Positions 56,831 through 64,000 of a DNA stretch of 64,000 nucleotides are shown here, piece by piece. The notes below the pieces were generated by a model. It did no database searches. It was not told the origin of the DNA and worked only from the letters and a program-made list of their open reading frames with translations. Each line of letters starts with the position of its first letter. Positions within the stretch are counted from its first letter, which is position 1. The stretch is taken from the NCBI GenBank assembly GCA_020636505.1, contig JACJXR010000004.1:1-64000 (forward strand). The letters run 5' to 3'. Both the position numbers and the translations under genes were made by a program. This stretch comes from Chitinophagales bacterium (GTDB lineage Bacteria > Bacteroidota > Bacteroidia > Chitinophagales > Chitinophagaceae).

Positions 56831-57004
56831 TTACTTTTGGAGTATATATTCTGATTTTTCGTTATTCAATTGCTCTTTTATACGTTCGAGTTTGGCATCG
56901 TACCAAACCCAAATAATCACCGATAGGATTATGGAAAATGATAATACCAGTACGATGTACTTGTCTAACTTTTTGCTTGGATGATTCTGTGAATTCGTAC
57001 TCAT
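56831..57004 (-). CDS. Small single-pass membrane protein ahead of the giant gene
   Basis: A 57-aa ORF from ATG 57004: polar head (STNSQNHPSKKLDK), one membrane helix (YIVLVLSFSIILSVIIWVWY) and a charged tail of predicted helix or coiled coil (AKLERIKEQLNNEKSEY). It ends 12 bp before the giant gene's ATG on the same strand. No homolog is recognised. The clear membrane topology and position argue for a real gene, but its small size leaves doubt. Confidence 0.5.
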   Translation of the reverse strand: MSTNSQNHPSKKLDKYIVLVLSFSIILSVIIWVWYDAKLERIKEQLNNEKSEYILQK

Positions 57005-57065
57005 AACAATTGAGCACAAATATGCGGGGAGGAGGCAGCCGAATACAAATTTTGCGCATTGAAAA

Positions 57066-57096
57066 AGCGCATCATGAGCGCATCAAAAGCGCATCA
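57066..57096. repeat. Three AGCGCATCA direct repeats at 11-bp period
   Basis: Perfect 9-bp copies at 57066-57074, 57077-57085 and 57088-57096. A degenerate GCGCATT lies at 57054-57060, and an AT-rich 8-bp inverted repeat follows at 57098-57116. The array lies between the stop of the HTH regulator gene and the small membrane ORF. One copy per helical turn fits a regulator-binding array. Confidence 0.7.
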
Positions 57097-57162
57097 TAAA
57101 TCAAATTATTTGATTTTAAATTATTTATAAGTACAGATAAAATATAATGAGATATTAGAGTG

Positions 57163-58866
57163 TTACAGGTTTTGTATCATGTTTCTGAGCTCTTCTTCGT
57201 TTTCAAACCCTATTTTTTTCATCATACGAGACTTGGTGGTCCGTACACTACCTGCAGTAACCCCCAAAACAGAGGCCATTTCTTTCGTACTCATGTCTAT
57301 TTTGGCCAATACGATGTATCTGCGTTCCGCCTGGCTAAGTGTAGGGTATTTTTCTCTGATTCTTGATAAGTATCCGGGATGGGCTTTGTCGAAATTCTTT
57401 TTAAAATCGGCCCAATCATCATCAGTCAAGATGGTAGAACCCTGCATTTCTGATATAGTTTCTGCATACTCAGCGGTTCTCTCATCTGATTCATAAGATG
57501 TGAGCTTTCTCTCCAGGCCTTCCAATAGTTTGTTTTTCTCTTGAATGGTAGTGGTGAAAGTGGCAAGCTTATCTTTAGATGCCTTTAGTTCGTATTTCGC
57601 ACTGTTCTTTTCTTTTTCGAGTAGCTCCTTGCGCTTGCGATAATAACCGATAATGAATGCTAAGAGTAGTCCGCCAACTGCTACAATGGTGATCAAGAGG
57701 TTTCTTTGAAGTACGGTATTTCTTTGTTCCAATTCCAACATTTGCTCCGCTGTGGCAAGTTTCGATTGGGCTATTTCGTTTTCAATGTTTTTGAGTTTAA
57801 CGATATCAAATTTTTTGTGCAAAGAATCAGCCATGATACGAGTTGAGTCAGAATACCGATATGCCAGATCATATTGCTTGAGTGCCGCTTTGATCATAGC
57901 GGCATGATTAAATACATTATAACCGTAATTCAAATTTTCATAATACCAATTCGGAGATTCGGCTCTGAACATTTCAAGGGCTATATTATTGCACTTATCC
58001 GCTTCTTTTATATCACCTAGCATCAAGTGCAAATATCCCATCCTGTCATAGTCTGCCGCAACATGTGTCGACCTCCCTCTTTTCTCAGCCAGAGGCAAAT
58101 AGCTTTTCACCAATGTAAGAGCAGTATCGTACTGTTCGTTTTTCATGTGTATGCCAACCTTATTGCTTTGTGCCAACAATGCGTAAACTCGGTTGTTGTC
58201 TTTGACAGACCCTTGGTATAGCAAGTCAAAATAATATAATGCAGAGTCGTCAAGCCCTGAGTTCATATGTATTATTGCGATATCATTAAGGACGGCAGCA
58301 TCAAATTTTGAGGGTACGCCCTCAGCAAAATGAAGATATTTTAGAGCGTTTTTGTAATCGTCAAATCGCATATATCCTTCCGCTAACCATCTCAAATCAT
58401 GCTTCTTATCAGTGTAGAAATTATGGTCGAGGTCTTTATAATATTCATAGGCTTCCAGGGCATATTTGAGTTCTTTTGCCATCACACCTTTTCTCTTCCA
58501 ATAAGTTGATTCAAGCTTGCATCCAATAGCTGCCAGATGATTCCATTTGCTCTTATCGCACTTTGCAATAAGTGTATGTAGTTCTGTGATGAAATGAGTA
58601 TCGCTTATTTCTTTTTTTTCGTATGCATGGAAAAGTGAGTGAAGTTGTATGAGCATCTCCAACTCTTCATCGTCTGCATCTATTGCCTCTTGTATGTAAA
58701 TTTGGTATACCTCTTGTCGAGTGGCGGTATTGTTTTTATACGATACTGCAATTATGCTATCCAAAGCCTTACTCTTGGCAGGGAAAGGCTTGCCTGCCAA
58801 TACCGGTTGTCCTTTTATCTGAAACGACAAAAGCAAAACGAATATGAGTGGTAATAGCCTAGACAT
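57163..58866 (-). CDS. Membrane-tethered TPR-HTH transcription regulator, paralog 1
   Basis: Signal peptide (ending FQIKGQ), then TPR repeats over residues about 60-370, one membrane helix (NLLITIVAVGGLLLAFIIGYY near 395-415), a cytoplasmic coiled coil, and a C-terminal LuxR-like helix-turn-helix (TLSQAERRYIVLAKIDMST, KEMASVLGVTAGSVRTTKSR). This fits a known Bacteroidota family of TPR regulators with a DNA-binding end in the cytoplasm and TPRs outside. 567 aa. A paralog lies 58 bp upstream. Target genes are not known; the giant genes on both sides are candidates. Confidence 0.87.
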   Translation of the reverse strand: MSRLLPLIFVLLLSFQIKGQPVLAGKPFPAKSKALDSIIAVSYKNNTATRQEVYQIYIQEAIDADDEELEMLIQLHSLFHAYEKKEISDTHFITELHTLIAKCDKSKWNHLAAIGCKLESTYWKRKGVMAKELKYALEAYEYYKDLDHNFYTDKKHDLRWLAEGYMRFDDYKNALKYLHFAEGVPSKFDAAVLNDIAIIHMNSGLDDSALYYFDLLYQGSVKDNNRVYALLAQSNKVGIHMKNEQYDTALTLVKSYLPLAEKRGRSTHVAADYDRMGYLHLMLGDIKEADKCNNIALEMFRAESPNWYYENLNYGYNVFNHAAMIKAALKQYDLAYRYSDSTRIMADSLHKKFDIVKLKNIENEIAQSKLATAEQMLELEQRNTVLQRNLLITIVAVGGLLLAFIIGYYRKRKELLEKEKNSAKYELKASKDKLATFTTTIQEKNKLLEGLERKLTSYESDERTAEYAETISEMQGSTILTDDDWADFKKNFDKAHPGYLSRIREKYPTLSQAERRYIVLAKIDMSTKEMASVLGVTAGSVRTTKSRMMKKIGFENEEELRNMIQNL

Positions 58867-58873
58867 GTTACCT

Positions 58874-58881
58874 CAAATATA
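58874..58881 (-). promoter_or_regulatory. -7 element of TPR-HTH regulator 1
   Basis: Minus strand TATATTTG, 7 bp before the ATG. The same element at the same distance precedes paralog 2. Confidence 0.5.
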
Positions 58882-58924
58882 AAGTGTGCCGACGAAATAT
58901 AGTTTTCGAACTAAGAACGATACG

Positions 58925-60619
58925 TTATAAGTTATCTATCAACTCTTTCAGTTCGTCTTCGTTTTCAAATCCGATCTTTTTTATCAAGCGAGACTTTGTT
59001 GTGCGGACGCTACCCGCCGTAACCCCTAAAACGGAGGCCATTTCTTTTGTACTTAAGTTTATTTTAGCCAATACTATATATCTGAGTTCTGCCTGGCTAA
59101 GTGTAGGATGATTTTTTTGAAGACGAGATAAATATCCGGGATGGGCTTTGTCAAAATTCTTTCTGAAATCAATCCAATCATCATCGGTCAGAATGGTGGA
59201 ACCCTGCATTTCTGATATTGTTTCCGCGTACTCAACGGTTTTCTCATCAGACTCGTAAGATGTGAGCTTTTTCTCAAGGCCCTCCAGCAATTTGTTTTTC
59301 TCTTGTATGGTATTGGTGAAAACAGCCAATTTGTCTTGTGATGCCTTTAAGTCGTACTTGGCAACATTCTTTTCTTTTTCCAAAAGGTCTTTTCGCTTGC
59401 GATAAAACCCTATGATCAATGTGGCCAAAAGTCCACCTACAATTACTATGGTGATCAAAAGGTTTCTTTGAAGCAAAGCATTTTTCTGTTCCAACTCCAG
59501 CAGTTGCTGTGCTGTTACAAGTTTGGATCTGGCATAGTCTTTTTCAATCTCTTTAAGTTTTACGGCACTTACTTTGATACTTAGGGAGTCACGTATCAGT
59601 TTTGCCGTATCCGTATATTTATATGCGATCTTATACTTTCCAAGGTCTGCCTTTACTTCGCCTAGTCTTCTGTATAGCTTTTCCGCCGCTATCATTTCTG
59701 AATAATACCAATTCTCTTTCATGCTTCTGTATCTGAGCAAAGCACTGTCAAAATATTGCTCGGATTTTATCAGATCGTTTTTCTTCAGGTAAAGAAAACC
59801 GATTGTTGATAATAAGTTGGCTTGTATCTTTTTGCCTAAGTTATTTTCGGCTATGTCCAGAATCTTAAACGAAAGTGCAAGAGAGGTGTCGTACTGTTCA
59901 CGTATAATGAAGACGCCTATGGCATTTCCCGCAATTATATTCTGCCAACGATACAATTTATGATCCTTAGCAAAATTGTATGCCAGATCGTAAAAGTATA
60001 ATGCAGAGTCAAGGTTTTTGGCATTTGTGTAGGATAATGCAATGGTGTTTAACTGCGAAGCGCCAATAAACGAATCGGGTATGGCCAATGCCATATTGAA
60101 ATATTTGTTGGCTGTTTCAAGTTCGTCGGCTCTAAAATAGGCTATAGCAATATTGTAAATGAACTCTTGCTTATGAATAAAATATTCATAATCCCAATCT
60201 TTATAAATGTCATAGGCCAACAGTAAGTATTTAAGTTCTTCTGCTGCCTGATGATTAGCTATGTAATGTCCGCTTAGGCTTTGGTAGGCAATCGCTAAAA
60301 CTTCTTTCCAGTCCTGTTTTTTACTTTTGGAAATGATTGTCAGTAAAGCATTTCTTTCATAGTTTGGTGTATGTCCTAGAGCTCTCAGCTTCTCCACCTC
60401 CAGTAAGCACTGCAGCTCGTCATCACCGGAGACAATGGCGGCATCTATATATGGTTGAAATAATTCCGGAGCATTGGCCGAATTGTCGGTTTTCAAATGC
60501 CGTTGTAGAGAGTCGATTACTCGGCACTGTTCAGGAAAAGTTTTTTTTGCCAAGTCTGTTTGTGCATATATTTCTGCTGAAAAAAAGAGAAAAACAAAAA
60601 CAGATAGCAGTCTGACCAT
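58925..60619 (-). CDS. Membrane-tethered TPR-HTH transcription regulator, paralog 2
   Basis: Same architecture as paralog 1: signal peptide (ending AEIYAQ), TPR region, membrane helix (NLLITIVIVGGLLATLIIGFY), coiled coil and HTH (LSQAELRYIVLAKINLST, KEMASVLGVTAGSVRTTKSR). The HTH recognition helix is identical to that of paralog 1, so both probably bind similar DNA, while the TPR halves have diverged. This suggests one output with two inputs. 564 aa, own -7 element. Confidence 0.87.
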   Translation of the reverse strand: MVRLLSVFVFLFFSAEIYAQTDLAKKTFPEQCRVIDSLQRHLKTDNSANAPELFQPYIDAAIVSGDDELQCLLEVEKLRALGHTPNYERNALLTIISKSKKQDWKEVLAIAYQSLSGHYIANHQAAEELKYLLLAYDIYKDWDYEYFIHKQEFIYNIAIAYFRADELETANKYFNMALAIPDSFIGASQLNTIALSYTNAKNLDSALYFYDLAYNFAKDHKLYRWQNIIAGNAIGVFIIREQYDTSLALSFKILDIAENNLGKKIQANLLSTIGFLYLKKNDLIKSEQYFDSALLRYRSMKENWYYSEMIAAEKLYRRLGEVKADLGKYKIAYKYTDTAKLIRDSLSIKVSAVKLKEIEKDYARSKLVTAQQLLELEQKNALLQRNLLITIVIVGGLLATLIIGFYRKRKDLLEKEKNVAKYDLKASQDKLAVFTNTIQEKNKLLEGLEKKLTSYESDEKTVEYAETISEMQGSTILTDDDWIDFRKNFDKAHPGYLSRLQKNHPTLSQAELRYIVLAKINLSTKEMASVLGVTAGSVRTTKSRLIKKIGFENEDELKELIDNL

Positions 60620-60626
60620 ATTACAT

Positions 60627-60634
60627 CAAATATA
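60627..60634 (-). promoter_or_regulatory. -7 element of TPR-HTH regulator 2
   Basis: Minus strand TATATTTG, 7 bp before the ATG, as for paralog 1. Confidence 0.5.
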
Positions 60635-60936
60635 CATAAGCGTTAATAAAGAGAGTAAGCTATCGCATACATTTGACAGCTCATTTGCTACAGCAAAAGT
60701 ATTTTTTTACAAAAAACAACATATGAATACCATTGCATTGTATAAATTAACTGAACCAAAATTCAGTAATATTTTATCGGATATTACATCTCTTATTAAG
60801 CTGTTATTTATTGTACACAATCAGTAACAAGAAATAATATTTAACACAATCATATATTTAATAATCAAAAAAACAATTACACCCTTAATATCTTCTAAAA
60901 AGTTCGAACTTAGTCTCGTTAGGGCTGCCAAAAGTA
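60635..60936. other. AT-rich intergenic region between regulator 2 and the second giant gene
   Basis: About 300 bp with no convincing gene. It is rich in A and T runs. A 34-codon ORF on the plus strand from 60723 has no supporting feature. Confidence 0.6.
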
Positions 60937-60964
60937 CAAAAGCCGCTCAAATGAGCGGCTTTTG
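60937..60964 (-). terminator. Terminator of the second giant HYR gene
   Basis: A perfect 13-bp inverted repeat (60937-60949 and 60952-60964) with a GC-rich core, 22 bp beyond the stop. Confidence 0.75.
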
Positions 60965-60985
60965 CGATGAAGCTTAGTCATTACT

Positions 60986-63900
60986 TTATCGTCTGATAAC
61001 TACTCTTGTTTTGTACACCCTATCGTTGTTCAAAACTTCAAGCATATAAATACCATCGGCAACTTCAGGAATACTAAACGTCATGTTTTGAGCAGTGTAG
61101 AAACTCAACCTCTTAACTTCCTTACCCATCATGTCTCTGACAATTACCATACCTTCTTTTACTGCTTCAGGCAGTTCTATTTTAAATGTTCCGGTATTCG
61201 GATTAGGATAAAGCTTCATATTGCCGATGCTCATTTCTGTCAAGCTGTTATCCTCTTCGCCCTCATTCTGAACAACATTGTTATTACCACTCTTGGCTGC
61301 CGAACCACAAGATTCTTCACACTTACCCAAACGTGCACCTACTTGCAAATGACCTGCTACTTTATTTGGTTGTACTGCTTTTGTTTGCTGACCATTATTC
61401 TTAGGAATACATACATATATCTTACCTGACAAGCTACCATTGTTCTTATACTCCTGTACATCCAGCACACAGAAGCTTACAGTACTTGTAGCGCTACATC
61501 CGCCCTCGTTTGTTGCCGTTAGAGTATAAGTATAATTACCCGCGGATGTCGGTGTAAATACAGGTGATTGACAATTATTGCAACTCAGGTCTGTTGCAGG
61601 TGACCAAGAATAGTTGAAGGTATTACCACCATTAGTATTCGCACTTATTGTTGCACTTTGCGAACCATAACCCAGGAATATTTGGTTTGGATTGCCGCCG
61701 GTGTATGTATTGTTAGCAGGTGTGGTCGTAATAGATACCGATGGAGCAGCAGGCACTGTAACTGTGGCTGTGCAGCTCGCGCTGTTTCCATGTATATCAT
61801 ATACCGTTAGTATCACTTGATTCTCTCCGGCATCAGCACAAGTAAATGTGCTCTTAGACAAACTCATCGTTTCTATACCACAGTTGTCAGTACTACCATT
61901 ATCTATGTCTGATGCACTTATTGTTGTAGTACCTCCACTAAGCGTCACAGTATGGTTTTTACAAACTACCGTCGGAGCCTGGTTATCAACAACCGTTACT
62001 GCTTGTGTGGTTGTGCTGTTATTACCATGTATATCAGTTACTGTCCATATTACCGTTGTAGTACCTACAGAGTAAGTTGTCGGAGCATTGTTCCAGACAC
62101 TGTCCACTCCACAGTTATCAGCAGTTGTTGGTGAACCTAATGCAACATTCGTTGCAGCACAGGTTCCGTTATCTGCGTTTACAGATACCGCAGCAGGAGC
62201 AGCAATAGTAGGGTTTTGATTATCAATTACTATTACATTCTGTGTACAAGTAGCTGTGTTGCCATGTATATCAGTTACAGTCCATGTAACTGTTGTTGTA
62301 CCAACAGAGTAGCTTGAAGGTGCATTATTCCATACACTATCTACAGCGCAGTTGTCACTTGTTGTTGGAGCACCCAAACTAACGTTAGTTGCCGCGCATT
62401 GTCCATTGTCAGCATTTACTGTTAAATCTGAAGGGCATACAATTGTCGGATTCTCGTTATCAATCACTGTCACCGTACTTGTAGCAATACTTGTATTTCC
62501 GTGAATGTCCTTAACAGTCCATGTAATGGTAGTGTTGCCTACAGGAAGTAACGCGGGGGCGTTATTCCATACACTATCCACTCCACAGTTATCAGCAGTT
62601 ATTGGAGTACCCAGCGCAACATTTGTTGCACCGCAAATACCGTTATCTGTATTCACTGTCACATTCGCAGGAGAAGTGATTGTCGGATTTTGATTATCAA
62701 TGACTGTTACTGTTTGTGTGGCTGTATTGGTATTGCCGTGTATATCTGTAACAGTCCAAGTAACGGTGGTGGTACCAACAGGGAATGACGAAGGAGCATT
62801 GTTGTTTACACTCAAAATACCACAGTTATCTCCTGTCGTTGGCACATCCAGCGCTACGTTAGTAGCATAGCATTGTCCAAAATCAGCATTTGTTGTTACA
62901 TCTATAGGAGCCGTAATATCAGGATTTTGATTATCAACAACAGTCACTGTTTGATTAGCTGTACTGCTGTTACCATGAATGTCTAATACTGTCCATGTGA
63001 CAGTTGTGTTTCCTACAGGGAAACTTGCAGGTGCATTGTTCCATACACTGTCCACTCCGCAATTATCTGATGTAGATGGAATACCTAAGGCAACATTTGT
63101 TGCAGCACAACTACCATTATCAGCATTAACTGTTACAGTCGCCGGAGGAGTGATGGTTGGATTTTGATTATCCATAACTGTTATGTTTTGGATATCAGTT
63201 TTAATATTTCCGTGTATGTCCTTTGCAGTCCATGTAACCGTTGTGTTACCTACCGGGAAGCTTGCAGGTGCATTGTTCCATACGCTGTCTAATCCACAAT
63301 TGTCAGAAGCGAACGATATACCTAAATCTACATTAGTAGCATAGCAACTGCCGTTATCTGCATCTACTATCAGATCTGGAGGTAACGTCAGGTTAGGTGC
63401 CTGATTGTCTGCAATAGTCACATTTTGTGTTGCCGTATTGGTGTTACCATGTATATCTGTAACAGTCCATGTAACAGTAGTAGTACCTACAGGATAAGTA
63501 CCGGATCCGTTATGAGTCACACTTAATATTCCACAATTATCACCTGTAGTTTCCGCACCCAGGCCATTGATCATCTTATAGCATACACCACTGTCAGCAT
63601 ATTGGAATATATCTTCAGGAGCAAAGATGTCCGGCTTTTGATTGTCTATTACAGTTACTTTTTGTGTGGCTGTAGTAGTATTACCATTCACATCTTTCAC
63701 TGTCCATGTTACGCTTGTAGTACCAACAGGGAATGATCCCGGTGCATTATTCGAAACGCTTGCTACACCACAGTTGTCACTAGTGGTTGGTATACCCAAA
63801 GTAACAAGTGCACCACAGCTTCCGTTATCAGCATTCACCGTTATATCTGCAGGTGGTGTGATGGTTGGCGGTTGGTTGTCCACTACAGTTATTTTCTGTG

Positions 63901-64000
63901 TGGCTGTATAAGTGTTGTTGTTATTGTCTTTTACAGTCCAGGCAATGGTACTTGGACCAACCTGGTATGATGACATTGCATCACTCCATATGGTATCCAC
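60986..64000 (-). CDS. Second giant T9SS-exported HYR-repeat protein (5' end outside window)
   Basis: 1004 codons are visible and the frame is open at the window edge. The GTG at the edge is an internal Val of a CGVD-type HYR motif, not a start. About ten HYR modules are present (TSDNCGVDSVWNNAP, TTVTWTVTDIHGN), the last variant (STDNCGIETMSLSKS) being shared with the first giant protein. A PKD-like module (NYSWSPATDLSCNNC), a Cys motif (VCIPKNN, GARLGKCEESCGSAAK) and a T9SS type A domain (LYPNPNTGTFKIEL) follow. No RCC1 or ASH module is seen in this part. Confidence 0.88.
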   Translation of the reverse strand: MDTIWSDAMSSYQVGPSTIAWTVKDNNNNTYTATQKITVVDNQPPTITPPADITVNADNGSCGALVTLGIPTTSDNCGVASVSNNAPGSFPVGTTSVTWTVKDVNGNTTTATQKVTVIDNQKPDIFAPEDIFQYADSGVCYKMINGLGAETTGDNCGILSVTHNGSGTYPVGTTTVTWTVTDIHGNTNTATQNVTIADNQAPNLTLPPDLIVDADNGSCYATNVDLGISFASDNCGLDSVWNNAPASFPVGNTTVTWTAKDIHGNIKTDIQNITVMDNQNPTITPPATVTVNADNGSCAATNVALGIPSTSDNCGVDSVWNNAPASFPVGNTTVTWTVLDIHGNSSTANQTVTVVDNQNPDITAPIDVTTNADFGQCYATNVALDVPTTGDNCGILSVNNNAPSSFPVGTTTVTWTVTDIHGNTNTATQTVTVIDNQNPTITSPANVTVNTDNGICGATNVALGTPITADNCGVDSVWNNAPALLPVGNTTITWTVKDIHGNTSIATSTVTVIDNENPTIVCPSDLTVNADNGQCAATNVSLGAPTTSDNCAVDSVWNNAPSSYSVGTTTVTWTVTDIHGNTATCTQNVIVIDNQNPTIAAPAAVSVNADNGTCAATNVALGSPTTADNCGVDSVWNNAPTTYSVGTTTVIWTVTDIHGNNSTTTQAVTVVDNQAPTVVCKNHTVTLSGGTTTISASDIDNGSTDNCGIETMSLSKSTFTCADAGENQVILTVYDIHGNSASCTATVTVPAAPSVSITTTPANNTYTGGNPNQIFLGYGSQSATISANTNGGNTFNYSWSPATDLSCNNCQSPVFTPTSAGNYTYTLTATNEGGCSATSTVSFCVLDVQEYKNNGSLSGKIYVCIPKNNGQQTKAVQPNKVAGHLQVGARLGKCEESCGSAAKSGNNNVVQNEGEEDNSLTEMSIGNMKLYPNPNTGTFKIELPEAVKEGMVIVRDMMGKEVKRLSFYTAQNMTFSIPEVADGIYMLEVLNNDRVYKTRVVIRR

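Noticed and set aside
60723..60827. 34-codon ORF in the gap before the second giant gene
   Set aside because: No signal, membrane segment or coding bias; AT-rich gap.
58905..60915. TTCGAACT-like sequence near 58907 and 60902
   Set aside because: Two short partial matches in AT-rich sequence, easily due to chance.

Overview
The window comes from a member of the Bacteroidota, most likely a Chitinophagales-type gliding or surface-motile bacterium. The evidence is a GldD gliding lipoprotein, several secreted proteins with C-terminal type 9 secretion (T9SS type A) sorting domains, an S46 dipeptidyl-peptidase, single-chain L-serine dehydratase, an LptC/CoaX cluster, Bacteroidota -7 promoter elements (TAnnTTTG) and weak Shine-Dalgarno sequences. 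Base composition is moderately AT-rich throughout, and I see no insertion sequence, prophage or CRISPR array.

Region 1 to about 11 kb is mostly housekeeping: the 5' part of a DPP-IV-like peptidase, an alpha/beta hydrolase, kdsA (Kdo synthesis), sdaA, a fasciclin protein, sppA, a small secreted protein, a methyltransferase, folK and recQ. Region 11-14.4 kb holds two convergent di-heme peroxidase lipoproteins; the second is paired with an MbnP-like lipoprotein, so it resembles the MbnH/MbnP tryptophan-oxidising copper-protein pair. TGTAAC direct repeats occur on both flanks. Region 14.3-18.2 kb has an SDR, an ABC-2 exporter pair, surE and a YdeI-like gene.

Region 18.3-24.9 kb is a tandem array of three paralogous T9SS-exported surface proteins. 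Region 25-46 kb returns to core genes: metG, an efflux adaptor, gpsA, an S46 peptidase, a probable envelope operon (O-antigen ligase, LON-domain protein, coaX, an outer-membrane protein, lptC), meaB, a degenerate WecB-like protein, a WecA/MraY-type glycosyl-1-phosphate transferase, a periplasmic binding protein with guaA and DUF3467, gldD, a TPR histidine kinase and tRNA-Arg(CCU).

Region 46.2-64 kb is the most unusual. It carries two giant T9SS-exported HYR-repeat proteins. One is complete at 3534 aa, with about 14 RCC1 blades, about 16 HYR modules and about six ASH/choice-of-anchor-D modules. The other runs off the window. Between them lie two paralogous membrane-tethered TPR-HTH regulators and a 57-aa single-pass membrane ORF. 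Three perfect 9-bp direct repeats at 11-bp spacing lie upstream of the small ORF and the giant gene. I infer a locus of giant surface proteins with dedicated regulators; this link is an inference from layout.
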